A stretch of 64,000 nt of DNA from Ornithinibacillus salinisoli (GTDB lineage Bacteria; Bacillota; Bacilli; Bacillales; Amphibacillaceae), in NCBI RefSeq assembly GCF_042682545.1, contig NZ_JBHUHQ010000006.1. One strand, given 5' to 3'. Position 1 is the stretch's first letter, and every line of letters begins with the position of its first letter. Below the pieces are notes generated by a model. That model was given only the letters and a program-made list of their open reading frames with translations, searched no databases and was not told where the DNA came from. Below are positions 43,632 to 52,784 of the stretch, in pieces. Position numbers and translations under genes: made by a program.

Positions 43632-43955
43632 TTATTCCTCCTCTAATAATTTTTTTAAAAGTACCACTTTGTCTTTCCAAAATTTCTCATAAAAGGTTAC
43701 CCAATCCTTAATTTCCCTTAAGGGAGCAGCATTTAGTCGATACCTTGTTTCCCTACCTACTTTTCGATCCGCAACTAGACCTGCTTCTTTAAGAATAGCC
43801 AAATGTTTAGAAACAGCAGTACGCCCCATTTGAAATTGAGCAGTTATTTCGTAAAGAGGTAACTCTTCTGCATCTGCCAACAAACGCAACACCTTACGTC
43901 TTGTTGGGTCAGCGATGGCTACATAAACATCACGCTCTTGATTATTATCGTTCAA
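43632..43955 (-). CDS. ArsR-family transcriptional repressor
   Basis: This winged-helix repressor of about 107 residues has IADPTRRKVLRLLADAEELPLYEI, MGRTAVSKHLAILKEAGLV (recognition helix) and GRETRYRLNAAPL. It belongs to the metal-independent ArsR branch that is usually paired with AHSA1 proteins. Two identical-architecture operators lie in its promoter. Either GTG at 43961 or TTG at 43955 could be the start; the TTG has better spacing from AAGGA. Confidence 0.9.
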   Translation of the reverse strand: MNDNNQERDVYVAIADPTRRKVLRLLADAEELPLYEITAQFQMGRTAVSKHLAILKEAGLVADRKVGRETRYRLNAAPLREIKDWVTFYEKFWKDKVVLLKKLLEEE

Positions 43956-43977
43956 AATCACTCATCCTTATAAATTG

Positions 43978-44034
43978 GACACCAATTAGTGTCTTTATTA
44001 TATGACACCAAACAGTGTCCAGTCAATTTTTATT
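43978..44034 (-). promoter_or_regulatory. arsR promoter with two operators
   Basis: GACAC-N6-GTGTC occurs at 43978-43993 and again at 44004-44019, 26 bp centre to centre. On the minus strand the upstream copy lies between TTGACT (-35) and TATAAT (-10), and the other lies just past the -10. Binding by the adjacent ArsR protein would shut the promoter. Confidence 0.8.
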
Positions 44035-44350
44035 TTTGACATAATAGTATTTTTTTTATTCTCCTATCATCATGTATATAAGTTTCTTTACATTTTATTT
44101 ATTCAATAGATTTATCTCAATTTCCTTAAATTTATTTAATCAGTTTCAACTAAGCCAATCCATCTGATTATGGCCAATGAATTTAGCACCATTGCCTTAC
44201 TTTTTTCCACTAGGTGGTAAAGATTGTACCAGGAAATGACAGACGTTGACCACTGAATGCTTTTATATAATTAATGAGCACAGGATAGATTAACTCTTGT
44301 ATTACGTAGTAGACTCTTACTATGCAACAAGTGTATTTATTTTATCTATA
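44035..44350. other. gap between arsR promoter and MFS gene
   Basis: No gene with a ribosome site is visible on either strand. The stretch is AT-rich with no obvious repeat. Confidence 0.4.
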
Positions 44351-44391
44351 AAACCTAAAAAAGACCACTTCTATCTAAAGTGGCCTTTTCC
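44351..44391 (-). terminator. terminator of MFS exporter gene
   Basis: AAGGCCACTTT pairs with AAGTGGTCTTTTTT on the minus strand, 11 bp past the stop. Confidence 0.7.
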
Positions 44392-44401
44392 TGAAAGTAA
44401 A

Positions 44402-45619
44402 TTAATAGTTAGACTTGTAACTTCTAAATGTATGCCCTCTCCATAGAATGGAAAGAGCAATTATTAATCCAACAATAGAAAAGGACAGAATGACTAATTG
44501 AATATCAAATCCTCTTGAAACGAGTAGAGTTACAGTTGCATAGGCAAGCGGATCAAACCCGTTCATGGCTAAAAAGACTATACTCATGACCCTTCCCATA
44601 ATGCGGGGATCGGTATTTTCTTGTGCTGAAGCGAAAAATGGGATGGATACAAATGTCATGGTAAATCCAATTAAGAACGCTAACGCTGTTAAAATATACA
44701 AATTAGGAATTTGACTAAAAGCTACAGCTACTATTAATGTCGCAATTAATCCTGCAATCGATGTTAATCCCCTACGGCGTATTTTGATCATACCGATAAT
44801 TGCTGTGCTTATTAGCATCCCAACCCCTAAAGCAGCCTCAATGTAACTAAGATTAATAGGTGTCCCTCCATAAGTTTCCACTAAAATGGGGATTGCAATG
44901 GATATTGCTCCGAAGGCAAAAAAGTTTAACGTTATTAAAATTAAGATACCTGTAATTAAAAATCTACTTGCTTTTACATAGGAAAGTCCCTCTACGAAAT
45001 CTTTAAATGGTGTTTGTTTTATTGTATTGACTACTGGACCTTCTTTTAAGAAAGGTGGGAACATAAAAAAGGCGGATAACAGAACAAATATAGCTGAGAC
45101 TAAATAACCTGCTGTTACTCCACCGATTTCCATGACACTCCCAGAGATAATAGGTCCAATAACAAAGCCAATTTGACCTAACCCTTGAATAATAGCATTT
45201 GCTTGTTTTATTTGGTTTTTTTGTACTATTTTCGGGATTAATGATGTTCCAGCTGGTCCAGAAAATGCATCTAATGTTCCAAAAATGGACCCCAAAATAA
45301 TCAGGTACAAAAATGTTAATTGATTTGCATTGTGCAATAAAAATATGATAACTAGCAGAACTCCTTGGATTGAACTCGTACTGAACATTATTGTCGTCTT
45401 CTTGAATTTATCAGCAAGAACCCCTCCAAATGCCATCATAAGAATACGTGGCACAGTAATGGCAATAAGAATAATGCCCAATGAACTAGCAGAATTTAAA
45501 TCAGAGATGACAAACCAAGTTGTTGTCATAAAAAACATACTAAACCCTATTAGCGCCAAAAAGCCACCGATAAACAGAAATATGAAGGTACGATTCCGAA
45601 ATAATGATTGTTGTTCCAT
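44402..45619 (-). CDS. MFS efflux transporter
   Basis: This polytopic carrier of 405 residues has 11-12 helices, the MFS loop 2-3 motif GGVLADKFKKTT and AFSGPAGTSLIPKIVQKNQIKQANAI, which is typical of the MFS_3/EntS-like export branch. The substrate is unknown. It is divergent from a MerR-family regulator, and the shared spacer has a MerR-type promoter, so it is probably a drug or siderophore exporter under MerR control. ATG at 45619 follows GAGAGG. Confidence 0.83.
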   Translation of the reverse strand: MEQQSLFRNRTFIFLFIGGFLALIGFSMFFMTTTWFVISDLNSASSLGIILIAITVPRILMMAFGGVLADKFKKTTIMFSTSSIQGVLLVIIFLLHNANQLTFLYLIILGSIFGTLDAFSGPAGTSLIPKIVQKNQIKQANAIIQGLGQIGFVIGPIISGSVMEIGGVTAGYLVSAIFVLLSAFFMFPPFLKEGPVVNTIKQTPFKDFVEGLSYVKASRFLITGILILITLNFFAFGAISIAIPILVETYGGTPINLSYIEAALGVGMLISTAIIGMIKIRRRGLTSIAGLIATLIVAVAFSQIPNLYILTALAFLIGFTMTFVSIPFFASAQENTDPRIMGRVMSIVFLAMNGFDPLAYATVTLLVSRGFDIQLVILSFSIVGLIIALSILWRGHTFRSYKSNY

Positions 45620-45754
45620 AGATAACCATCCTCTCAAACTTATTATAGAACCAATCATAATTTGTGACGTAATGTCGTAAGCAAACATTTTCTACTAAAA
45701 AATAGCCTGTTTTAAATTCGTTAATTTATCTTATCAAAACGTTTAACAAATGTA

Positions 45755-45785
45755 TTGATTGTGACCTTACGTAACAGTTTATAAT
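45755..45785 (+). promoter_or_regulatory. MerR-type promoter with 19-bp spacer
   Basis: TTGATT and TATAAT are 19 bp apart, the long spacing typical of MerR-activated promoters, with the palindrome TTACGTAA in the centre. A related TGTGACGTAA sequence lies at about 45663 on the exporter side. Confidence 0.55.
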
Positions 45786-45804
45786 TCAGGAAGGAGGTAT
45801 TAAC

Positions 45805-46563
45805 ATGGAAATGACAATTGGTCAGTTTGCAAAATTAGTAGGTTCAACGGTAAGAACACTAAGATACTACGATAAAATGGAGTTACTTACCCCCATAAAG
45901 TTAAATAAAAGTGGTCGAAAAGTATATACACGATTAGACTGGGAACTTTTTCAACAAATAATGATTTTAAAACATTTTGGTTTATCATTAAAAGAAATAA
46001 AAGAACAATTGACTAATCAGAAGTTTAAAAATCGAGAGTTGTTACAGGTACAGAAACAGTTAATTGAAAAAAAGCAAGCGGAATTAAATGATAAGTTAGA
46101 AGTAATTACGAGAATGGAGAGACTGTACAACATTGAAGGTATTTCTGAGGAAGAATTAAATGAATTTGCTTTTATAATGCTTGATTTATTTAGGAGGGAA
46201 AAATCACAAATTCAAATATTGGAAGAACATTTTACAGATGACAAGGAGATCTTGAAAGAAATAAAATTGCTTCATGATCCTGAATACAAGGAGAAAATGG
46301 ATAGAGAGTTATGGTATTTAATTCAAGCAATTAGAAATGTTATTCATTATAATGATTCTACCAGCAGAAAAAAAGTACAAGAAATTCTAAACGAAATGGA
46401 TAACCTATTCCCAGCGAGTGGAAACCTTATAAATCTTGTGGATGATGATTATTTTTTAGCTAAGTACAATCATGAGTTTACTAATTATTTTCCTGAAAGC
46501 ATAGCCAACTATATTTATAAAGAATTGAAAACATATTATGATGAGAACGATAATAATGAATAG
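45805..46563 (+). CDS. MerR-family transcriptional regulator
   Basis: The 252-residue protein has the MerR DNA-binding domain at residues 1-70 (TIGQFAKLVGSTVRTLRYYDKMELL, LKHFGLSLKEIKEQL), a dimer helix, and an effector domain of about 130 residues resembling the TipAS/antibiotic-binding type. No metal-binding Cys set is present, so a drug-type ligand is likely. ATG at 45805 follows AAGGAGG. It is divergent from the MFS exporter it probably controls. Confidence 0.87.
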   Translation: MEMTIGQFAKLVGSTVRTLRYYDKMELLTPIKLNKSGRKVYTRLDWELFQQIMILKHFGLSLKEIKEQLTNQKFKNRELLQVQKQLIEKKQAELNDKLEVITRMERLYNIEGISEEELNEFAFIMLDLFRREKSQIQILEEHFTDDKEILKEIKLLHDPEYKEKMDRELWYLIQAIRNVIHYNDSTSRKKVQEILNEMDNLFPASGNLINLVDDDYFLAKYNHEFTNYFPESIANYIYKELKTYYDENDNNE

Positions 46564-46988
46564 GATAAGACAGTACTGAAAAGCAAATGATTTTCAAGAG
46601 CCTTTGTTCCAATAACCAAGCTAATGTTGAGTAAGAAAGGCGAAAAACAATAGATTTATTTACTGCGCAGTACAACGATACTGTTCAATAGATAATGAAA
46701 TTCCGCAGCCGGGCGTGATTGCGGAAGACCATAAGCCTAATTCTTCGGTAAAAATAAGGAGTTTAGGCTTTTAAATTTTATAATATACAACTCCTACAAA
46801 AAAACACTAGTTTCTTCAAATATAATATCTATCCAATAAATTCCCGCTTTAATTAACCAATCGATTTTCATCTCTTATTATTTTCCCCATTTTTACATGA
46901 TAGCAATTAAAATCTTATTAAACTAAAAACATTTTAATTTAGGCGTTAATGCAATTATTTCCTATTCATTGCTGTCAATCTTCATTTT
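46564..46988. other. gap with two hairpins and a possible repeat relic
   Basis: TTCCGCA-N12-TGCGGAA at 46695-46720 is a GC-rich hairpin out of keeping with the flanks. AAGCCTAA ... TTTAGGCTTTT at 46732-46772 is terminator-like. The phrase around TTCCGCAxxCGGGCG resembles dispersed Bacillaceae repeats from memory. No gene is supported. Confidence 0.4.
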
Positions 46989-47086
46989 ATCTTTACATAT
47001 TTTTGTTACTATTTATTTGTTAGAATTAAAATACTTAAATATCGGATATAACGCAAAACAACTATAAAATTCAGGAGATATTTCTA

Positions 47087-47767
47087 ATGAAAAAAACAGT
47101 TTTAATAGTAGAAGATGAAAATATTTTACGGGAAATAAGTAAAGATTATTTCTTAGATGCTGGTTGTGATGTTTTGGAAGCAAGAGATGGGACGGAAGCA
47201 ATAGATTTATTTGAAAATTACAGCATTGATCTAATTATTTTAGACATTATGATGCCCGAGTTAGATGGATGGTCAGTCTGTAAAAGAATCCGTGAAAAGT
47301 CTGTTGTTCCTATCATTATTTTGACAGCACGATCAGATGAAGAAGATACATTATTAGGTTTTGAATTAGGTGCAGATGACTATGTCACCAAACCCTATAG
47401 CCCACGTGTATTATTGGCAAGAGCCAAACGTTTACTGACATCTCATTCCCCTACTCCAAACAAAAAGAACCATATATTGACTAGTCAACATATTGAAGTA
47501 AATCTTCAATCTCATTCAGTAAAAGTGGATGGAAAACACATAGCACTAACACATACTGAGTTTGAAATATTAACGTATTTAATGATGAATAAAAATATTG
47601 TTATAACTAGGGAACAATTAATTAATCAAGTATGGGGATATGAGTATACCGGAGATGATCGAACAATCAATACACATATGCGGAATTTGAGAAATAAGCT
47701 TGGGACAAGTTCAAAGCAAATTAAAACAATTGTGCGGGCCGGTTATAAATTTGAGGAGAAATCATGA
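47087..47767 (+). CDS. OmpR/PhoB-family response regulator
   Basis: This 226-residue regulator has a receiver domain with phospho-acceptor Asp53 (LIILDIMMPELDG), Asp9-Asp10-type acidic pair (VEDE), conserved Thr (ILTAR) and Lys (VTKPY). A winged-helix DNA-binding domain follows from about residue 125 (LTHTEFEIL, VWGYEY, INTHMRNLRNKLG). It overlaps the kinase gene by 4 bp. Together they probably control the downstream wall-enzyme genes. Confidence 0.92.
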   Translation: MKKTVLIVEDENILREISKDYFLDAGCDVLEARDGTEAIDLFENYSIDLIILDIMMPELDGWSVCKRIREKSVVPIIILTARSDEEDTLLGFELGADDYVTKPYSPRVLLARAKRLLTSHSPTPNKKNHILTSQHIEVNLQSHSVKVDGKHIALTHTEFEILTYLMMNKNIVITREQLINQVWGYEYTGDDRTINTHMRNLRNKLGTSSKQIKTIVRAGYKFEEKS

Positions 47768-49620
47768 AAAATAGGATTGTAGGAAAGTTATTCCTTTTAA
47801 CATCAGGATTATGTTTGTTTATCATACTAGCTATATTTATCGGTCAAACTTTATTTTTTGAACGATTTTATGCCGAGAAAAAAGTCGATCAGTTAACTGA
47901 AGCTATTGCATCTTTTCGTCAAGAATATCTAAACATTGATGAGGAGGATAGGTTGCGACAACTGGAACAAGACTTTTACCAGGAGCATAATGCTTCGATT
48001 GTCGTGTTAGATGAGAATGGCAACATAAAAGGGACAGAAGACTATTTTATTGAACTAGAAAAAACATTTATATACGCAAATACAAGTAAAAGAAAAATCG
48101 AAAGAAAATATGTTGAAAATGTGCCGATAAAAATTCCTATTTATTATTTAATCAATCAAGAGGAGCTTATAAATCAAGAGAATACCCTTAACGAATATCC
48201 AACCATTGAAGTTCAAGGGATAAAGAAAGAAAATTCTATTTATCCGTATCAATTGTTTTGGAGATCTGATGATACTTTTGGCAGCGTTTTTGAGGGATCC
48301 TTTCAGAAGGCACTACCCTCGGAGGCTATTGACAGCTTGTTTGATAGGCAAGGATCCTATTCCTATACACTATGGGAAAATAAGCAACTTTTGCAAGAAT
48401 CTGAAAAGTTTGATGATACTTCTCTTGCGATATATGGTCACGTCAAAGATATTCATATACCAGATGTAACTCATAGTATATTTTCCAATCCAATATTGTT
48501 CGAAAAGCTAAAGGAATTCCAGGTTGACCTTTTGTTAAATAAGAATGTTGAAACAGAAGTACAGGATTTTGAGAGAGATAGTATTCAATATAAGCTACTC
48601 GTTAATACAGCAAAAAATAGCAATGAGGAAACGATATATTTCTACACAATGGCTTCCTTACAACCAGTAAATGAAGCAGTACAAATGATTAAAGAATACT
48701 ATATTTACATTGTTCTATTTGTTGTTACGTTAGTTTTGTTAACTGCTTTTTACTATTCGAAAGGGATCGCAAGGCCATTATTGCGTATAAATGATGCTAC
48801 GAAAAGAATGACAAATTTAGATTTTTCCGAGAGAATTACCGCTCAATCCAAAGATGAAATCGGCGAATTGTCAAACAATATTAATTTTCTCTCCACAACA
48901 TTGCAGTCCTATATTGATCAACTGCAACAAGATGTCGAGAAAGAAAGACAGTTGGAACAAACTCGGAAAGATTTCATTGCAGGGGTATCGCATGAATTGA
49001 AAACACCCTTAAGTATTATGAAAAGCTGTATGTCTATTCTTCAAGATGGTGTTGCTGCTGAGAAGAAGGACCATTATTTTAGCGCGATGGAAAATGAAGT
49101 GGATCGCATGGACCATCTGATCGCAGACATGCTTGAATTAGCAAAATATGAATCAGGAACATATAAACTCGAAATGGAGTCTTTTTTCATAGATGAATTA
49201 ATTCGTTCGGTTTACAATCAGTTATCATTAAAAGTAAGTGATCAACAAATTGACGTAAGTCTAAACCTTCATTCAATTGAAGTAATAGCTAATCAAAATC
49301 GCGTGGAACAGGTTATTACTAATTTTCTTTCTAATGCAATTCAACATACACCAGACAAAGGGCAAATAGTAGTTTCAACTGTTAGTGAGGACGATAAGGT
49401 AAAGATCACTGTAGAAAATGAAGGAAGTTATATTGAAGAGGAGCAACTAGAAAAAATTTGGGATCGTTTTTATCAAGGAGAAAAAACTCAACGGTCAAAA
49501 CAAGGAACAGGTTTAGGGCTTGCCATTTCTAAGAATATTTTAATGTTGCATGATGTCCCATTTGGGGTATTTAATACTAAAAAAGGAGTATGTTTTTACT
49601 TTCATTTAAATAAAAAATAA
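47764..49620 (+). CDS. sensor histidine kinase
   Basis: The 618-residue kinase has membrane helices at about residues 9-31 and 317-337 flanking an extracytoplasmic sensor of about 285 residues. A HAMP domain follows, then HisKA with His410 (SHELKTPLSIM), and an ATPase domain with N box FLSNAIQHT, WDRFYQG and GTGLGLAISK. The sensor has no motif I recognise. Start codon ATG overlaps the regulator stop (ATGA). Confidence 0.92.
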   Translation: MKNRIVGKLFLLTSGLCLFIILAIFIGQTLFFERFYAEKKVDQLTEAIASFRQEYLNIDEEDRLRQLEQDFYQEHNASIVVLDENGNIKGTEDYFIELEKTFIYANTSKRKIERKYVENVPIKIPIYYLINQEELINQENTLNEYPTIEVQGIKKENSIYPYQLFWRSDDTFGSVFEGSFQKALPSEAIDSLFDRQGSYSYTLWENKQLLQESEKFDDTSLAIYGHVKDIHIPDVTHSIFSNPILFEKLKEFQVDLLLNKNVETEVQDFERDSIQYKLLVNTAKNSNEETIYFYTMASLQPVNEAVQMIKEYYIYIVLFVVTLVLLTAFYYSKGIARPLLRINDATKRMTNLDFSERITAQSKDEIGELSNNINFLSTTLQSYIDQLQQDVEKERQLEQTRKDFIAGVSHELKTPLSIMKSCMSILQDGVAAEKKDHYFSAMENEVDRMDHLIADMLELAKYESGTYKLEMESFFIDELIRSVYNQLSLKVSDQQIDVSLNLHSIEVIANQNRVEQVITNFLSNAIQHTPDKGQIVVSTVSEDDKVKITVENEGSYIEEEQLEKIWDRFYQGEKTQRSKQGTGLGLAISKNILMLHDVPFGVFNTKKGVCFYFHLNKK

Positions 49621-49638
49621 TATTTTTTGATTGTGGTT

Positions 49639-49687
49639 AAACCATTCGCTTACTACTTTTTGGATAGTAAGCGAATGGTTTTTTTAG
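49639..49687 (+). terminator. terminator after histidine kinase
   Basis: AACCATTCGCTTACTA and its complement form a long stem followed by seven Ts. Confidence 0.88.
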
Positions 49688-49715
49688 TTCGATTCAATCT
49701 TTAGCTCAAATACAT

Positions 49716-49748
49716 TTTATCTTTATCTGATCTTTATTTTACTATACT
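49716..49748 (+). promoter_or_regulatory. candidate response-regulator box and -10
   Basis: ATCTTTA occurs at 49719 and 49730, an 11-bp spacing typical of OmpR/PhoB direct repeats, just upstream of TATACT (49743-49748). The same CATTTTATCTTTA string also lies upstream of the response regulator, at about 46983-46995. Confidence 0.5.
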
Positions 49749-49785
49749 AATCTATCAACAGACAACGTAGAATTGAGGTTTTTAT

Positions 49786-50625
49786 ATGAAGAAAGTTAGC
49801 ATACTTATCTATTTCGCTTTTCTACTTATTATTTCTGCCTGTCAAAGTGATCAGGTTACGTATCAAGTGAAACCTCTAAAAAAGGAGGAAAAAAATGTGA
49901 AGTCTTTCAACAAGGATCCTACTGCACCAATAGAACCTAAAGAGAACAACGAAAAAACAGCATCTGAAAATGATCAGCCAGTGAATTCCCAAGCTACAGG
50001 AAAAGTTGTTTATCTAACCTTTGATGATGGACCTACTTCTGTAACAAAGAATATTTTGGATACGCTAAGTCAATTTAACGCCAAAGCGACATTTTTTATG
50101 CTAGAGCCTGCAATGAGAGACTTTCCAGATGTGGTTAATAAAATCATAGAAGACGGTCACGCTGTAGGAATGCATGGCGTTACACATGATAAGAATCAGT
50201 TTTATGATTCGGAACAATCTGCTCTGGAAGAAATGATCACAGCTCAGGAAACACTTCAAGAAATTACAGGCGTTCATTCCAACCTGATACGAACACCTTA
50301 TGGCAGTATCCCTTATTTAACGGAAACTTATCGAGAGGTTTTGGATAGTAACGGATTTCATTTATGGGATTGGAATGTTGACAGTAGTGATTGGTCATTA
50401 TCAGATGACCAATATGTAGATTCCGTTGTGGAACAAATTGAATACTTATCTAGTGCTGGGGTAACATCTATTATTCTAATGCATGATCAAGCGGAGACTG
50501 CGAACCATCTGTCAATCCTATTAACCTATTTATCTGAAAATGGATTTCAAACAAAGAAAATAGATGAAAACACCAAACCCTATAACTTTAACTGTTATGA
50601 TCGTTGTCATTCACTGAATCCATAA
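49786..50625 (+). CDS. polysaccharide deacetylase lipoprotein
   Basis: The 279-residue lipoprotein has a signal peptide with lipobox IISAC (lipid Cys19), a charged linker and a NodB domain from about residue 88. Catalytic features are TFDDGP, HGVTH metal ligands, RTPYGS and the late LMHDQAE His. It probably deacetylates GlcNAc or MurNAc in peptidoglycan outside the membrane, changing lysozyme resistance. ATG at 49786 follows GAGG. The amidase gene follows closely. Confidence 0.88.
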   Translation: MKKVSILIYFAFLLIISACQSDQVTYQVKPLKKEEKNVKSFNKDPTAPIEPKENNEKTASENDQPVNSQATGKVVYLTFDDGPTSVTKNILDTLSQFNAKATFFMLEPAMRDFPDVVNKIIEDGHAVGMHGVTHDKNQFYDSEQSALEEMITAQETLQEITGVHSNLIRTPYGSIPYLTETYREVLDSNGFHLWDWNVDSSDWSLSDDQYVDSVVEQIEYLSSAGVTSIILMHDQAETANHLSILLTYLSENGFQTKKIDENTKPYNFNCYDRCHSLNP

Positions 50626-50664
50626 AAAAATTAATTTTGCAAGCATTAAAGGAGAGTGTATTAT

Positions 50665-51360
50665 ATGAAAAAATGGATTCGACTTCTTATACTATTTTTA
50701 TTGGTTGGTTTATTGTACTTTAATATAAGCGACAAACCAGAACCTAAAACATCTAGTAAAACAGAGACTACTAAAACATCTAGTAAGACAGAGACTACTA
50801 AAACTTCCTCAAAAGAAGAAAAATATAAGGTTGTAATTGACCCTGGACATGGTGGCGAAGACCCAGGGGCTATCGGCGCAAGTGGTTCATACGAAAAAGA
50901 TTTTACATTAAGTCTGGCTAAAAAGGTCTTACATTTATTGGAAAAGGATTCCCAAATAGAAGTGTACATGACGAGACAAGAGGATGTTTTTCTTTCAGCA
51001 GAAGCTCGAGAAAGGCCAAATTATGCTAATGACATAGATGCCGATTTATATATATCATTACATGCTAATACGTTTACAGACCCATCTGTTTCTGGTACTG
51101 AATCATTTTATTATCATAAAAATTCGAAACGATTGGCGAATATAATACACAGACATGTTTCAAAAACGACAGGCTTTCCTAACCGTGGCGTGAAAAAAGA
51201 AAACTATTTTGTTTTAAAAGATACTACAATGGCTGCCGTTTTACTTGAAATCGGCTATATAACGAACCCAGTAGATGAGCAAAAAATGCTAACAGATGAT
51301 TTTCAACAATCTGTAGCGGAAGCTATTAAGGGTGGAGTCAAAGAATACTTGAGAGACTAA
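50665..51360 (+). CDS. N-acetylmuramoyl-L-alanine amidase (Amidase_3)
   Basis: The 231-residue enzyme cuts between MurNAc and L-Ala in peptidoglycan. It has an N-terminal signal/anchor (residues 4-20), a Lys/Thr/Ser linker made of a 10-residue repeat (KTSSKTETT), and an Amidase_3 domain. Zinc-site residues lie in VIDPGHGGEDPG, the following Glu, SLHANT, and the catalytic Glu in LLEIGYITN. ATG at 50665 follows AAGGAG. It is probably co-transcribed with the deacetylase. Confidence 0.9.
   Translation: MKKWIRLLILFLLVGLLYFNISDKPEPKTSSKTETTKTSSKTETTKTSSKEEKYKVVIDPGHGGEDPGAIGASGSYEKDFTLSLAKKVLHLLEKDSQIEVYMTRQEDVFLSAEARERPNYANDIDADLYISLHANTFTDPSVSGTESFYYHKNSKRLANIIHRHVSKTTGFPNRGVKKENYFVLKDTTMAAVLLEIGYITNPVDEQKMLTDDFQQSVAEAIKGGVKEYLRD
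50744..50815. repeat. 30-bp tandem repeat in amidase linker
   Basis: Two near-identical 30-bp units and a partial third encode the KTSSKTETT linker between the anchor and the catalytic domain. Confidence 0.75.
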
Positions 51361-51441
51361 AGAGGGTTTCAGATTTTTGTTCGAACTAGAGCTACGATAC
51401 ATCACCTTTGTCAGATAAAAACATAAAAGTACGAAAGAAAA

Positions 51442-51483
51442 AACACCCCTGTATTAACTTTATAGTGATACAGGGGTGTTTGG
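51442..51483 (+). terminator. terminator after amidase gene
   Basis: AACACCCCTGTAT and its complement form a perfect 13-bp stem about 80 bp after the stop. Confidence 0.75.
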
Positions 51484-51629
51484 GGTCTTTGGTTATCTTA
51501 GATTACCTAATTAAGATGATCTTGCTGCTTAAAATTTCACCTCCCTAACCTCAGCCTTCATTAATTCACTAATAATTCACTATTCAAATTTGTTATCATC
51601 TTCTATCTATGATAAAATGCAATTGATAT

Positions 51630-51644
51630 TGATAATCATTATTA
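51630..51644 (+). promoter_or_regulatory. Fur box
   Basis: TGATAATCATTATTA matches the Bacillus Fur consensus TGATAAT-N-ATTATCA at all but one base. It lies 116 bp before a truncated reductase gene. Confidence 0.75.
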
Positions 51645-51759
51645 ATTATGGGTTGTCAAATTACTCCATTGCTTTAGCACTCTGCTTTAGAAAAAATAAT
51701 TCGGAAATTCATTGAGGTTCTAGTAAGAATAAATAACGAATAATAAAGGGGAATAAAAA

Positions 51760-51837
51760 ATGGAAACACAGGAATTGTATGACCTGACCATTATTGGAAG
51801 CGGTCCCGCAGGATTACACTCCTCCTTTTACAATTAG
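51760..51837 (+). pseudogene. N-terminal stub of ferredoxin/thioredoxin reductase-like gene
   Basis: A 25-codon frame from ATG 51760 (after AAAGGGG) encodes a nucleotide-binding start YDLTIIGSGPAGL and then stops. This is the FAD-binding beginning of a YcgT/YumC-type ferredoxin-NADP reductase of about 330 residues. The following 51818-51960 carries a different frame (ISNKNTKVKIEKINPNY and on) that looks like the 3' remnant of another gene. A Fur box upstream suggests the lost gene was iron-regulated. Confidence 0.6.
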
Positions 51838-52026
51838 TAATAAGAATACAAAAGTGAAAATAGAAAAAATTAACCCAAATTATGGAGAAAAATTATTGAG
51901 TAAATATACTTTGACACCGACTGATCCTGAACGTCCAAAATGGTTCCTGTTGTTCACTTAAGTACAGAAGTCATAGAGAGTTAATTAACATATAAAATGG
52001 AATTTTTCAGGAAGGAAGAAAAACAA

Positions 52027-52272
52027 ATGAAACAAAAAAACAATGTAGCTTACATGGATTCCTACAAAAAGAGGAAAATGTATAATGTTGAAGATAGCAT
52101 AGCAAAGATTGTAAATGAACCATCTGATCCATTTTTTAAAATCGGCTTTGAGAAATATCTAAAAGATAAAGCAAAAACAGAAAAATATAATTCAGAGATT
52201 GATTTCTTTCAAAGTATAAAAAAGGAATTAATAAATTCTAATGAATATATTATATACATCTACTTGGATTAA
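52027..52272 (+). CDS. small charged protein of unknown function
   Basis: The 81-residue product is Lys-rich and probably helical (DPFFKIGFEKYLKDKAK), with no membrane segment or known domain. ATG at 52027 lies eight bases after GGAAG; the ATG at 51997 has no ribosome site. It lies in a region of relics, so its functionality is uncertain. Confidence 0.4.
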   Translation: MKQKNNVAYMDSYKKRKMYNVEDSIAKIVNEPSDPFFKIGFEKYLKDKAKTEKYNSEIDFFQSIKKELINSNEYIIYIYLD

Positions 52273-52784
52273 TTCATGAGCTAGGTTACTAATTCAAAGA
52301 TTTTTAATAAGTAATAATCTTGCAAATCTCGAATTATTTTATTGTTTTTGGTTTGATTTCAGTAAAGTTTCTACTCTTTCATGTTCTAATACCAAGATAA
52401 TTCCATTCTTCCACAAAAACTTTCCACGTTTTCAAGTGAGTGAATTTGTTATGCTAAAGAAAAAAGGTGTGAACAAATATTGGAGAGTACTGTATGCTGT
52501 TTAAGTTATTGTAAGAAGGAAAAGGATAGCGTGGGCTGAATTTGAAGCAAGATACGATAAACCGATACATTACTATGCCAATGGCTGTAAAAATCTTTGA
52601 ACAAAGGTTACATACCTTATATAAATTCGCAATTTATAAATTTAGTACTTTTATCCCGATTACAACTATAAATCTATTAATCCTCAACATATATTACTGG
52701 AAAAGTATTCTTAATAATCAATACATTTACCTATTCCAATTTTTGCAAATAAATACTATACTAAATGTACAAACCAGAATTAGA
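52273..52784. other. gene-poor gap, possible remnants
   Basis: No complete gene is supported. A short open stretch near 52530-52594 (IAWAEFEARYDKPIHYYANG) lacks a start and could be a protein remnant. The long upstream extension of the following frame (from 52542) is not needed for its signal peptide. Confidence 0.35.

Noticed and set aside
51376..51440. TGTTCGAACTA preceded by ATTTT as the left end of the Tn7-like element
   Set aside because: The terminus matches the right end only in TGTTC, the 5-bp flank differs from the expected duplication by one base, and no 20-bp-spaced TnsB repeats follow. The left boundary therefore stays undefined.
52542..52784. N-terminal 81-residue extension of the bacteriocin-like protein
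   Set aside because: The extension would bury the signal peptide and has no convincing ribosome site; the ATG at 52785 begins a standard signal sequence.
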